Origin: Streptomyces sp. NBC_00190
GTDB taxonomy: Bacteria; Actinomycetota; Actinomycetes; Streptomycetales; Streptomycetaceae
NCBI RefSeq assembly: GCF_036203305.1
Contig: NZ_CP108131.1
Span: 2,914,001-2,978,000 of the forward strand
Reading direction: 5' to 3'
Length of the DNA: 64,000 nucleotides
The notes under the pieces were generated by a model. It did no database searches. It was not told the DNA's origin and was given only the letters and a program-made list of their open reading frames with translations. A program made the translations under genes and the position numbers. Positions within the stretch are counted from its first letter, which is position 1. Every line of letters starts with the position of its first letter. Shown here piece by piece: positions 1 to 7,844 of this stretch.

Positions 1-76
1 CGTGGTTGCCGCCGTGCTGCTCGGCCCCCTCCGAGGCGAGGACGACCAGGTTGTGGGCGGTGGAGGAGAGGCTCAT
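1..76 (-). CDS. Small protein, 5' part only (cut by window start)
   Basis: An ATG at 76 opens a leftward frame that stays open to the window edge. It encodes 25 residues beginning MSLSSTAHNLVVLAS and then a Glu/His/Gly stretch. The beginning resembles short membrane proteins that Streptomyces carry near nadD, divergent from an M48 protease gene; this is from memory of gene order and was not searched. The upstream AGGTACC is a poor ribosome site. The remainder of the gene lies outside the window, so neither a membrane segment nor a function can be shown. Confidence 0.45.
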   Translation of the reverse strand, partial: MSLSSTAHNLVVLASEGAEQHGGNH

Positions 77-216
77 CAGGCAGGTACCTATCGAGTCGGG
101 GAGCGGGCGGAGACTTCGCTCACATCGTATGCGGGGGCCTGGGGCACGCTCACGCCGACTCAGGCGTTGGAGAGGATAGACGCAAGTCCGGTCAGGCCGA
201 TCCAGGGGAGGGCGCT

Positions 217-1305
217 ATGACGCAGACAGGATTCGAGAAGGTGCCGGCGCGGGACCGCAAGAGGTTTCCCGGCATCTCCTCACGCGCGTACGAGCATCCG
301 GCGGACCGCTCGGCGCTGGTCGCGCTGCGCAAGCTGAGCGGCTTCGACACGGTGTTCAAGGCCCTGAGCGGGCTGCTTCCGGAGCGCAGTCTGCGGCTGC
401 TGTTCCTGTCCGACACGGTGCGGGTGGGCGAGACGCAGTTCCCGCACCTGCACGAGATGCTCCGCGACGCCTGTTACATCCTGGACCTGGAGAAGGTCCC
501 GCAGATGTACGTGCAGCAGGACCCGAAGCCCAATGCCATGTGCATCGGGCTGGACGAGCCGATCATCGTGGTGACGACGGGCCTGGTCGAGCTGCTCGAC
601 GAGGAGGAGATGCGGGCGGTGGTGGGCCACGAGGTGGGCCACGCGCTGTCGGGGCACTCCGTGTACCGCACGGTCCTGCTGTTCCTGACGAGTCTGGCGC
701 TGAAGGTGGCGTGGATCCCGCTGGGCAACGTGGCGATCACCGCGATCGTGACGGCGCTGCGGGAGTGGTTCCGCAAGTCCGAGCTCTCCGCCGACCGGGC
801 CGGGCTGCTGGTGGGGCAGGACGTGCAGGCCTCGATGCGCGGGCTGATGAAGATCGCGGGCGGCAACCACCTCCACGAGATGAATGTGGACGCCTTCCTG
901 GCCCAGGCCGAGGAGTACGAGGCGAGCGGCGATCTGCGCGACTCCGTGCTGAAGATCCTGAACATGCTGCCCCGGACGCACCCCTTCACCACGGTGCGGG
1001 CGGCCGAGCTGAAGAAGTGGTCGGAGAACCGCGACTTCCAGCGGATCATGGACGGCCACTACCCGCGACGGGACGAGGACAAGGACACCTCGGTGACCGA
1101 TTCCTTCCGGCAGTCCGCAGCGCACTACGCCGACTCGGTGCGTACCAGCAAGGATCCGCTGATGAAGCTGGTGGGCGACATCGCGGGTGGCGCGGGCGAC
1201 CTGGGCGGCAAGCTCCGCGACAAGTTCACCGGCGCCGGTACGGGCGCCGGTACGGGTTCCGCCGGCGGCCCGGACGGCAAGGGCGGGGCTACGGAGCAGG
1301 GCTGA
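217..1305 (+). CDS. M48 family zinc metalloprotease
   Basis: This 362-residue protein is a peptidase of the HtpX/Ste24 class (M48). The zinc-binding HEVGH motif is at residues 138-142, and the third ligand is probably the Glu of SELSADRAG near residue 189. The hydrophobic stretch between them (about 150-180) could lie in or on the membrane. The C-terminus is a Gly/Ala-rich low-complexity tail. The ATG at 217 follows a good ribosome site (GGGGAGG, 5-6 nt away). The gene diverges from the small partial gene at the window start and its 3' end overlaps the convergent next gene by 17 bp. The family is generally linked to membrane protein quality control; the substrate here is unknown. Confidence 0.88.
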   Translation: MTQTGFEKVPARDRKRFPGISSRAYEHPADRSALVALRKLSGFDTVFKALSGLLPERSLRLLFLSDTVRVGETQFPHLHEMLRDACYILDLEKVPQMYVQQDPKPNAMCIGLDEPIIVVTTGLVELLDEEEMRAVVGHEVGHALSGHSVYRTVLLFLTSLALKVAWIPLGNVAITAIVTALREWFRKSELSADRAGLLVGQDVQASMRGLMKIAGGNHLHEMNVDAFLAQAEEYEASGDLRDSVLKILNMLPRTHPFTTVRAAELKKWSENRDFQRIMDGHYPRRDEDKDTSVTDSFRQSAAHYADSVRTSKDPLMKLVGDIAGGAGDLGGKLRDKFTGAGTGAGTGSAGGPDGKGGATEQG

Positions 1306-2434
1306 CCGGGGTCGCCACGGGGCCCTCGGGCTGCGCGAGGACGCCGCACAGTCCGGCGGTGCGCCTCGAACGGCCGGTGGCGTAAGGGTCGCTCGCGGCG
1401 GGGCCCACGGTGGTCGGGCCGGCTCCGGCGAGGAGCGGGCGGAAGCCTGCGGCCGGGTCGCTGGAACATGCCTGCGGTCCGGCCATCACGTAGGCAGAGA
1501 CCAGCTCCGCCCGCCGGGCGCCCAGGTCCTCCCGGTCGAAGCGCAGCCGCAGCTCGCGCCGGATCGTGAAGAGCGAGGCGCCGTCCGCAGCGGCCGGGGC
1601 TCCGGTGGTGGGGCGTACGGCGTACACGAAGGTGTGATCGGTGGTCACCTCCAGCAAGTCGGGGGTGACCTCCTCGAAGGCGAGCAGGCCGCTCACGCGG
1701 ACCCGGGAGTCGGCCACGACGGCGGTGCCCGGGTCGAAGCGGACCAGCCAGCCGGTGGCCGCGTGGCGGCCGTCGCCGGAGGGCGTGGTCATGCTGCGGT
1801 CGAACTGGGCGAGCTGGTCGGGGTCGAGCAGGACCCGCACCGGCCGGGAGGCGGTGCCGGCCAGGACGTCGGGGTCCAGCGAGGACTGCACCAGGTAATC
1901 CTTGGCGATGGACAGCGCGGTGACGACCTGGGCGTCGGTGAAGTGGTGCGTGCGGCGCACGGCCGGCAGGGTGATTCCGGCCGCCCCGACGCGGTAGTCG
2001 GCGGCGGGGCTGTTCGCGTACAGGTCGGAGGGCCGCCCGCCGGGCACGGTGGAGCTGGGCGCGAGCGGGACGACGGTGCTGTTGAACGGCTCGGCGGGAC
2101 CGCCGGGCGGTGGCACGTACGGGTTGCGCAGCCCCAGGTAGACGGCGGCGGCGAAGGCCGTGGCGATGAGCAGCACGAGCAGCATGCCCTGCCGGGCACC
2201 ACGGCCGGGGGTGCCGGTCCGGGAGCCGGGGCCGCCGGTCGACCAGAGGGAGCGGCTGCGGACGGCCCGGGCGTGCTCGCCCATGCGTTCCTGGGCGGAG
2301 TACTCCTGAAGGCGGGCAGCCCGGACGAAGTCCTCGTCGAACACGACCGAGCGGTATTCGTCCGACCGGAACTCGTCGTCACCGCCGCCGATGCCGTCGG
2401 GGGTGCCGTTGGGTGGATCTCCTGGTACGGCCAT
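1289..2434 (-). CDS. Membrane-anchored protein with VVFDEDFVR motif, long extracytoplasmic domain
   Basis: This 381-residue protein has no recognised catalytic motif. Residues 1-83 are hydrophilic and carry VVFDEDFVR at 30-38. One membrane segment follows at about 84-102, then roughly 280 residues that should lie outside the cell. The ATG at 2434 is chosen because GGGGAGAAGCG precedes it; the frame is open further upstream but without a comparable site. The next gene upstream encodes a shorter protein with the same motif at the same residue positions and also one membrane segment, so the two are paralogous at their N-termini and are probably co-transcribed. The function is unknown. The conserved cytoplasmic motif looks like a docking site for a shared partner, which is inference. 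Confidence 0.8.
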   Translation of the reverse strand: MAVPGDPPNGTPDGIGGGDDEFRSDEYRSVVFDEDFVRAARLQEYSAQERMGEHARAVRSRSLWSTGGPGSRTGTPGRGARQGMLLVLLIATAFAAAVYLGLRNPYVPPPGGPAEPFNSTVVPLAPSSTVPGGRPSDLYANSPAADYRVGAAGITLPAVRRTHHFTDAQVVTALSIAKDYLVQSSLDPDVLAGTASRPVRVLLDPDQLAQFDRSMTTPSGDGRHAATGWLVRFDPGTAVVADSRVRVSGLLAFEEVTPDLLEVTTDHTFVYAVRPTTGAPAAADGASLFTIRRELRLRFDREDLGARRAELVSAYVMAGPQACSSDPAAGFRPLLAGAGPTTVGPAASDPYATGRSRRTAGLCGVLAQPEGPVATPVSPAP

Positions 2435-2502
2435 CGCTTCTCCCCGCTGTCCCCGCTTCAGAGAAGCCCCCAGCTCCTGGGTATGCGAGTGGGGTCGTAC
2501 CT

Positions 2503-3054
2503 TCAGGGTTGGCGGTGGGAGGGGTACGTAAACGCACCGATGCCGGTGACTTCCTTCCGTGGGGTGCTGGCGGGCGCCGGGGCGGGGTCCGTCTCGCCCG
2601 CGGCGCTGCGGTAGACGGCGCTGAAGGCGAGGGCGACCATGCCGAGGCCCATCACGAAGGCGAGCACCCAGGCGACGGGACGGAGCCACGGCGAGCGGCC
2701 GCGGTAGGGGCGCAGACTGCCGCCGTAGGCCCCGTACGGGCCGTCGGCACTGCCGCTGCCTCGCTCGTACGCCCAGCCGTCGTCGTGGCCGTACCCCTCG
2801 GGGTGGCCGTATCCGTAGCTGTCGTAGTCGTCGTCGCCCGTCCATCCGCCGGCGACCGCGCGGGCGGCTTCGGCCTCCGCGCGTGCCCGGTCGGCCGCCC
2901 GCTGGCGCTCGGCGGCGCTCGGTTCATGGATCTCGGCGTTCCGGACGAAGTCCTCGTCGAACACCACGGAGGCGAAGTCCTTGTCCGCGCCTCCGCGGTC
3001 GTCGTCGGGCTCCCCGTCGTCCGGGAACGGCTTGCCCCCCACGTCGTCCGGCAC
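2503..3054 (-). CDS. Tyr/Gly-rich single-pass membrane protein with VVFDEDFVR motif
   Basis: This 183-residue protein has an acidic N-terminus, the VVFDEDFVR motif at residues 30-38 (the same place as in its downstream neighbour), an Ala/Arg-rich helical stretch, then a Gly/Tyr/Asp-rich low-complexity part (YGYGHPEGYGHDDGW). A membrane segment follows at about 122-147, and a short tail outside. It lies 68 bp upstream of the longer paralogue on the same strand. It resembles Streptomyces conserved hypothetical proteins found beside proA. No enzymatic function can be assigned. Confidence 0.78.
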   Translation of the reverse strand: MPDDVGGKPFPDDGEPDDDRGGADKDFASVVFDEDFVRNAEIHEPSAAERQRAADRARAEAEAARAVAGGWTGDDDYDSYGYGHPEGYGHDDGWAYERGSGSADGPYGAYGGSLRPYRGRSPWLRPVAWVLAFVMGLGMVALAFSAVYRSAAGETDPAPAPASTPRKEVTGIGAFTYPSHRQP

Positions 3055-3131
3055 AGGACCAGGGTAGACCTGGGGGGCTGCTTTGGGCAGGGCGTATGCC
3101 GAAATCCGGCCACCCCGTGTTCAGCCCTCGG

Positions 3132-4409
3132 TTACCGGATGTGACCGTCGCCGGTGACGATGTACTTGGTGGAGGTCAGTTCGGGCAGGCCCATCGGGCC
3201 CCGGGCGTGCAGTTTCTGGGTCGAGATCCCGATCTCGGCGCCGAAACCGAACTGGCCACCGTCCGTGAACCGGGTGGATGCGTTCACGGCAACCGTGGTC
3301 GAGTCGACCAGCTGGGTGAAGCGCCGGGCGGCGGCCTGCGAGGTGGTGACGATGGCCTCGGTGTGGCCGGATGTCCAGCGGCGGATGTGGGCGACGGCGT
3401 CGTCGAGGGAGTCCACGACACCGGCGGCGATGTCGTAGGAGAGGTACTCGGCGGCCCAGTCCTCGTCCGTGGCGGGCAGGGCGGTGGCCTTGGTGCCCTC
3501 GGCGGCGGCGAGCACCCGGGCGTCGCCGTGGACGGTCACACCGGCGTCGGCGAGGGCGTCGAGGGCGCGCGGCAGGAAGGCGTCGGCGATGTCGCGGTGG
3601 ACGAGGAGGGTCTCGGCCGAGTTGCAGACGGAGGGCCGCTGGGCCTTGGAGTTGACGAGGATGTCCACAGCCATGTCCAGGTCGGCCTGGGCGTCGACAT
3701 AGACGTGGCAGTTGCCGGTACCGGTCTCGATGACCGGGACGGTGGACTCCTCGACCACGGTCCTGATGAGGGAGGCTCCGCCGCGCGGGATGAGCACGTC
3801 GACGAGGCCGCGGGCGCGCATCAGCTCGCGGACGGAGTCGCGGGACTCGCCGGGGACGAGCTGGATCGCGTCGGCGGGCAGGCCGGCGCTTTCGACGGCG
3901 TCCCGCAGGATGGCGACGAGGGCGGTGTTGGAGGCGTAGGCGGAGGAGGAGCCGCGCAGGAGGACCGCGTTGCCGGACTTCAGGCAGAGGGCGGCGGCGT
4001 CGACGGTGACGTTGGGGCGTGCCTCGTAGATGATGCCGACGACGCCGAGCGGGACGCGGATCTGGCGGAGGTCGATGCCGTTGGGGAGGGTGCTGCCGCG
4101 AACGACTTCGCCGACGGGGTCGGGGAGGGCGGCGACGTCCCGTACGTCGGAGGCGATGGCGGCGACCCGCTCGGGGGTGAGGGTGAGGCGGTCGATGACG
4201 GTCTCGCTGGTGCCGGCGGCACGGGCCTTGCCGGTGTCGACGGCGTTGGCCTCGATGATCTCGGCCGTACGGGCCTCCAGCGCGTCGGCGATCGCCAGCA
4301 GGGCCGTGTCCTTGGCGGACCGCGGGAGGGGAGCGATGACGGCGGCGGCCGTACGGGCGGCGCGGGCCGTTGCGAGGACGGGCGAGGTGGCGGCATCGAG
4401 CGAGGTCAT
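3132..4409 (-). CDS. proA: Glutamate-5-semialdehyde dehydrogenase (gamma-glutamyl phosphate reductase)
   Basis: This enzyme performs the second step of proline biosynthesis, NADPH-dependent reduction of gamma-glutamyl phosphate. The 425-residue protein matches the usual ProA length. The catalytic Cys lies in [12 protein letters not shown] (about residue 262). The family signature region near the C-terminus is visible as [13 protein letters not shown]. The start at [10 protein letters not shown] is chosen because it gives a normal length; upstream in-frame codons would add a Pro/Arg-rich extension typical of non-coding GC-rich DNA. A small hypothetical gene separates it from proB upstream on the same strand, an arrangement common in actinomycetes. 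Confidence 0.95.
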   Translation of the reverse strand: MTSLDAATSPVLATARAARTAAAVIAPLPRSAKDTALLAIADALEARTAEIIEANAVDTGKARAAGTSETVIDRLTLTPERVAAIASDVRDVAALPDPVGEVVRGSTLPNGIDLRQIRVPLGVVGIIYEARPNVTVDAAALCLKSGNAVLLRGSSSAYASNTALVAILRDAVESAGLPADAIQLVPGESRDSVRELMRARGLVDVLIPRGGASLIRTVVEESTVPVIETGTGNCHVYVDAQADLDMAVDILVNSKAQRPSVCNSAETLLVHRDIADAFLPRALDALADAGVTVHGDARVLAAAEGTKATALPATDEDWAAEYLSYDIAAGVVDSLDDAVAHIRRWTSGHTEAIVTTSQAAARRFTQLVDSTTVAVNASTRFTDGGQFGFGAEIGISTQKLHARGPMGLPELTSTKYIVTGDGHIR

Positions 4410-4541
4410 GCCGCCCAGGGTAATCCCCGGCCGTGGCCGTGCCGACGGGGTTCCACCCCGCGAGACGGCCTCCGCGGCCTGCCGCTGTGCGGGCCGCGGC
4501 GGTGCGGACGGCACGGGCGGCACGGCGGCGGGGCGGCGCGG

Positions 4542-4985
4542 TCAGTAGGGGTGCACTCCGACGGGGTGGGCCGGGGGCGGGCCGTAGCCTTCGGCCACCC
4601 GCTGGTGGTAGGTGGCGCGGTCGATGACCTCCAGGCCGACGATCTCCCACGGCGGGAGCTGCGCCGAGGAGCGGTGTTCGCCCCACAGGCGCAGGGCGAC
4701 GGCCGCCGCGTCGTGGAGGTCGCGCGCCTCCTCCCAGTAGCGGATCTCCGCATGGTCGTCGGCGTACCGGCTGGTCAGCAGGAAGGGGTGGTCGTGGGCC
4801 AGTTGTTCCAGCCCTCGCCGGACCTCGGACAGCGACGCCGGTTTGCCGGAGACGCTCAGGGTCACGTGCCACAGGCGGGAATCCGTGGCCCGGTCGTCCC
4901 GTCCCTCTTCGCCGCCGTCACCGTCGCCCGGCCCGACGCTGGTCAGCGCTCGCCTCACCAGTCGCCTCCTGTCTCCGCCGCGCAT
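4542..4985 (-). CDS. Conserved hypothetical protein between proA and proB
   Basis: This 147-residue soluble protein begins with an Arg-rich, low-complexity region (1-35). A compact part follows with LWHVTLSVSGKPASLSEVRR and RYADDHAEIRYWEEARDL, and it ends Pro-rich (YGPPPAHPVGVHPY). It has no signal peptide or membrane segment. It lies on the same strand as proA and proB and between them, so it is probably co-transcribed, but nothing visible ties it to proline synthesis. The start is uncertain, because the Arg-rich N-terminus could be an over-extension and the conserved part begins near residue 36. Confidence 0.7.
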   Translation of the reverse strand: MRGGDRRRLVRRALTSVGPGDGDGGEEGRDDRATDSRLWHVTLSVSGKPASLSEVRRGLEQLAHDHPFLLTSRYADDHAEIRYWEEARDLHDAAAVALRLWGEHRSSAQLPPWEIVGLEVIDRATYHQRVAEGYGPPPAHPVGVHPY

Positions 4986-5045
4986 GTCGCCCGCCCCTCA
5001 CAGTTGACCAGTCCACGGGCCCCCGCGCGGCGGTTTTACCTAACC

Positions 5046-6173
5046 TCAGCCCTGGAGCAGCACCAGATCGTCCCGGTGGACGACCTCTCGTTCGTACGCG
5101 GATCCCAGTTCCCGCGCGAGCTCTCGGGTGGAGCGGCCGAGGAGCTGGGGGAGCTCCTTGGCGTCGAAGTTGACCAGGCCCCGGGCGACCGCCCGGCCGT
5201 CGGTGGCCCGCAGTTCGACGGGGTCCCCGGCGACGAAGTCGCCCTCGACCGCCGCGATGCCCGCCGGCAGCAGCGAGCTTCCGCGCTCCGTGACGGCGCG
5301 CACCGCCCCGTCGTCGAGTACGAGGTGTCCCTGCGGGGTCGACGCGTGCTGGAGCCAGAGCAGCCGGTCCGCCGAGCGGCGACCGGTGGAGTGGAAGAAC
5401 GTGCCGGTACCCCGGCCGGCCAGGGCGTCCGCGGCCTGGCTCGCGGAGGTCAGTACGACCGGGATCCCGGCGGCCGCCGCGATCCGCGCCGCCTCGACCT
5501 TGGTGACCATGCCGCCGGTGCCCACGCCCGCCTTGCCCGCGCTGCCGATGGTGACGTGCGCGATGTCCTCCGGGCCGCGGACCTCCTCGATGCGGGTGGT
5601 GCCGGGCAGCGACGGGTCGCCGTCGTAGAGGCCGTCCACGTCGGAGAGGAGGACGAGGAGGTCCGCGCGGACGAGGTGGGCGACCAGGGCCGCCAGGCGG
5701 TCGTTGTCGCCGAAGCGGATCTCGTCCGTGGCGACGGTGTCGTTCTCGTTGACGACGGGGAGGGCCCCCATCTCCAGGAGCTGGTCCAGGGTGCGGTACG
5801 CGTTGCGGTAGTGGGCGCGGCGGCTGGTGTCGTCGGTGGTCAGGAGCACCTGGCCGACGCGGACGCCGTACCGGGCGAAGGAGGCCGTGTACCGGGCGAC
5901 GAGCAGTCCCTGTCCGACGCTGGCGGCGGCCTGCTGCCGGGCCAGGTCCTTGGGGCGGCGGCGCAGGCCGAGCGGGGAGAGTCCGGCGGCGATGGCTCCG
6001 CTGGAGACGAGGACGATCTCCTTCTCACCGCCGCTGCGGGCCTTGGCCAGGACGTCCACCAGCGCGTCCACCCGGTCGGCGTCGAGTCCGCCGGCCGCGG
6101 TGGTCAGGGAGGAGGAGCCGACCTTGACCACGATCCTGCGGGCGTCCACGACACCTTGCCTAGCCGCTGACAC
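5046..6173 (-). CDS. proB: Glutamate 5-kinase
   Basis: ProB catalyses ATP-dependent phosphorylation of glutamate, the first and feedback-regulated step of proline synthesis. The amino-acid kinase domain starts with RIVVKVGSSSLTT and includes the substrate loops PVVNENDTVATDE and GDNDRLAALVA and the segment VGTGGMVTKVEAARIA. A PUA domain occupies about the last 100 residues. The GTG at 6173 is chosen because AAGGGG sits 6 nt upstream and gives 375 residues; another GTG at 6209 would add 12 residues without a clear ribosome site. The upstream gene on this strand encodes a GtrA protein. Confidence 0.94.
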   Translation of the reverse strand: MSAARQGVVDARRIVVKVGSSSLTTAAGGLDADRVDALVDVLAKARSGGEKEIVLVSSGAIAAGLSPLGLRRRPKDLARQQAAASVGQGLLVARYTASFARYGVRVGQVLLTTDDTSRRAHYRNAYRTLDQLLEMGALPVVNENDTVATDEIRFGDNDRLAALVAHLVRADLLVLLSDVDGLYDGDPSLPGTTRIEEVRGPEDIAHVTIGSAGKAGVGTGGMVTKVEAARIAAAAGIPVVLTSASQAADALAGRGTGTFFHSTGRRSADRLLWLQHASTPQGHLVLDDGAVRAVTERGSSLLPAGIAAVEGDFVAGDPVELRATDGRAVARGLVNFDAKELPQLLGRSTRELARELGSAYEREVVHRDDLVLLQG

Positions 6174-6249
6174 GTCTGTCCCCTTGCCCCTTGCCGAAAT
6201 GCCTGCCACCTCAATCTACGGGGTGGTGGACAGCGGCCGCTCAGGGGTT

Positions 6250-6675
6250 TCAGACCGTGGACGAGGTCCTGGTCCGCTCCTGCTCCGCGGCCCGGGCGGC
6301 CCCGGGGACGAGGATCTTGCGGGAGAGCAGGAAGGTGAACGGGATGGCCACGACCGCCGCGACCAGCGGGGCGATCCGGGTGTCCATCCCGGCCCAGGTC
6401 ACCAGGGCGTAGAGACCCGCCGACTGGATGACGTAGTTCGTGACGTTGGTCAGCGGAAAAAGAAGGAACTTCTTCCACGTCGGCCGGGTCCGGTAGGTGA
6501 AGTAGGTGTTCATGAAGAACGAGCCGACCATCGCCAGCACGAAGGCGAGGGAGTAGGCGGCGAAGTACGGCATCCACGGGTGCAGGAGCAGGTAGATGCC
6601 GAAGAAGGTGGCGGTGTTGACCCCGCCCACGAGGGCGAAGCGGACGATCTGGCCGAGCTGGTCCTTGCGGCTCAT
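6250..6675 (-). CDS. GtrA family membrane protein
   Basis: This 141-residue protein has four hydrophobic segments (roughly 10-32, 38-58, 74-95 and 101-121). It shows the GtrA pattern: FALVGGVNTATFFGIYLLL at the start and FFMNTYFTYRTRPTWKKF between helices 2 and 3. GtrA proteins are thought to move lipid-linked sugars across the membrane. The start ATGA overlaps the stop of the upstream glycosyltransferase gene by 4 bp, so the two are translationally coupled. This supports a GtrB (lipid-sugar synthase) plus GtrA (translocase) pair acting in surface glycosylation. Confidence 0.88.
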   Translation of the reverse strand: MSRKDQLGQIVRFALVGGVNTATFFGIYLLLHPWMPYFAAYSLAFVLAMVGSFFMNTYFTYRTRPTWKKFLLFPLTNVTNYVIQSAGLYALVTWAGMDTRIAPLVAAVVAIPFTFLLSRKILVPGAARAAEQERTRTSSTV

Positions 6676-7667
6676 CGCGTGCTGCGCTCCGAGATCGTGG
6701 GCTCCGCCACTCGCGGCGCCCGGGCGGTGCGCGGGAGCGGGTCGGCGCCGTGTGCTTCCTTCACCAGGAAGTGCGGGCGGCGCTTGGTCTCGTAGTAGAT
6801 GCGGCCGATGTACTCGCCGATCAGGCCCAGCATGATCATCTGTACGCCGCCGATGCCGGCGATCATCGCGACCAGGGTGACGTAACCGGGCGAGTCGACA
6901 CCGTGGGTCATCGCCTTGATCGTGATCCACAGGGCGTACAGGCCGGTCAGCGCGACCAGCGACACGCCGAGCCAGATCCCGATCCGCAGCGGCCTGTTGT
7001 TGAAGGAGATCAGGCCGTCCATGCCGTAGTTCAGCAGGGAGCCGAACTTCCACTTCGTCTCGCCGGCCTCGCGCTGCGCGTTCTGGTAGTCGAAGTGGAC
7101 CGTGTCGAAGCCGATCCAGGAGAACAGGCCCTTGGAGAAGCGGTTGCACTCCGGCAGCGACAGCAGCGCGTCCACGGCCGGGCGCGAGAGCATGCGGAAG
7201 TCGCCGACCCCGTCGGCGAGCTCGACGTCGACCCAGCGGTTCACGCCGCGGTAGTACAGCCGGCTGAGCGCGGAGCGGAGCTTCTTGTCGCCCTCGCGCG
7301 TGCGGCGGGCGATGATCTGGTCGTGACCCTGCCGGTAGAGGTCGAGCATGGTCGCGATGAGCTCCGGCGGGTGCTGCAGGTCCGCGTCCATGATCACGAC
7401 GGCGTCGCCGGTGGCCTCGCGCAGACCGGCGAGCATGCCGGCCTCCTTGCCGAAGTTGCGGCTGAAGGAGACGTACCGGGTCTCCTTCCCGTGCTCGGCG
7501 GCGATCTTGCGCAGCTTGTCGAGGGTGCCGTCGCGGCTGCCGTCATCGACGTAGCAGACCTCGTACTCGACGGGCAGGGTGTCCAGGACCCTGCGGATCT
7601 CGACGTCGAAGCTGTCGATGACGGCCTCTTCGTTGTAGCAAGGGACAACTACGGACAGCTTCGTCAT
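6672..7667 (-). CDS. GT2 glycosyltransferase, GtrB/DPM1-like, with C-terminal membrane helices
   Basis: This 331-residue enzyme has a GT-A fold domain (MTKLSVVVPCYNEEAVI, then YVDDGSRDG and the metal-binding MDADLQHPP). Two membrane helices follow, at about 228-250 and 262-285 (WLGVSLVALTGLYALW and VTLVAMIAGIGGVQMIML). This is the architecture of polyprenyl-phosphate sugar synthases such as GtrB, which load a sugar onto undecaprenyl phosphate. AGGAAG lies about 5 nt before the ATG. It overlaps gtrA by 4 bp and is divergently transcribed from the GT2-TagF gene across a 177-bp gap. The sugar donor cannot be told from sequence. Confidence 0.88.
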   Translation of the reverse strand: MTKLSVVVPCYNEEAVIDSFDVEIRRVLDTLPVEYEVCYVDDGSRDGTLDKLRKIAAEHGKETRYVSFSRNFGKEAGMLAGLREATGDAVVIMDADLQHPPELIATMLDLYRQGHDQIIARRTREGDKKLRSALSRLYYRGVNRWVDVELADGVGDFRMLSRPAVDALLSLPECNRFSKGLFSWIGFDTVHFDYQNAQREAGETKWKFGSLLNYGMDGLISFNNRPLRIGIWLGVSLVALTGLYALWITIKAMTHGVDSPGYVTLVAMIAGIGGVQMIMLGLIGEYIGRIYYETKRRPHFLVKEAHGADPLPRTARAPRVAEPTISERSTR

Positions 7668-7844
7668 GAACACTTCCTGCTGGGTCCGAACGGGTGATTG
7701 TCGGCGACCGGACCCGCCACTCACCTCTTCCTTAGAAGTATGCACGGCGAGAGTGGGCCTGCCGGAGTCGAGGGCGGCACGCGGTAGCGTGGACGAGATA
7801 AGCGGAATGAGCTGAACGAAACGCAACGAAACGAAGGGATCGAG

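Noticed and set aside
2883..6170. Open frame of over 1000 codons antisense to proA and proB
   Set aside because: It is Gly/Val/Asp-rich low complexity, as expected from the reverse of GC-rich codons, and crosses three well-supported genes.
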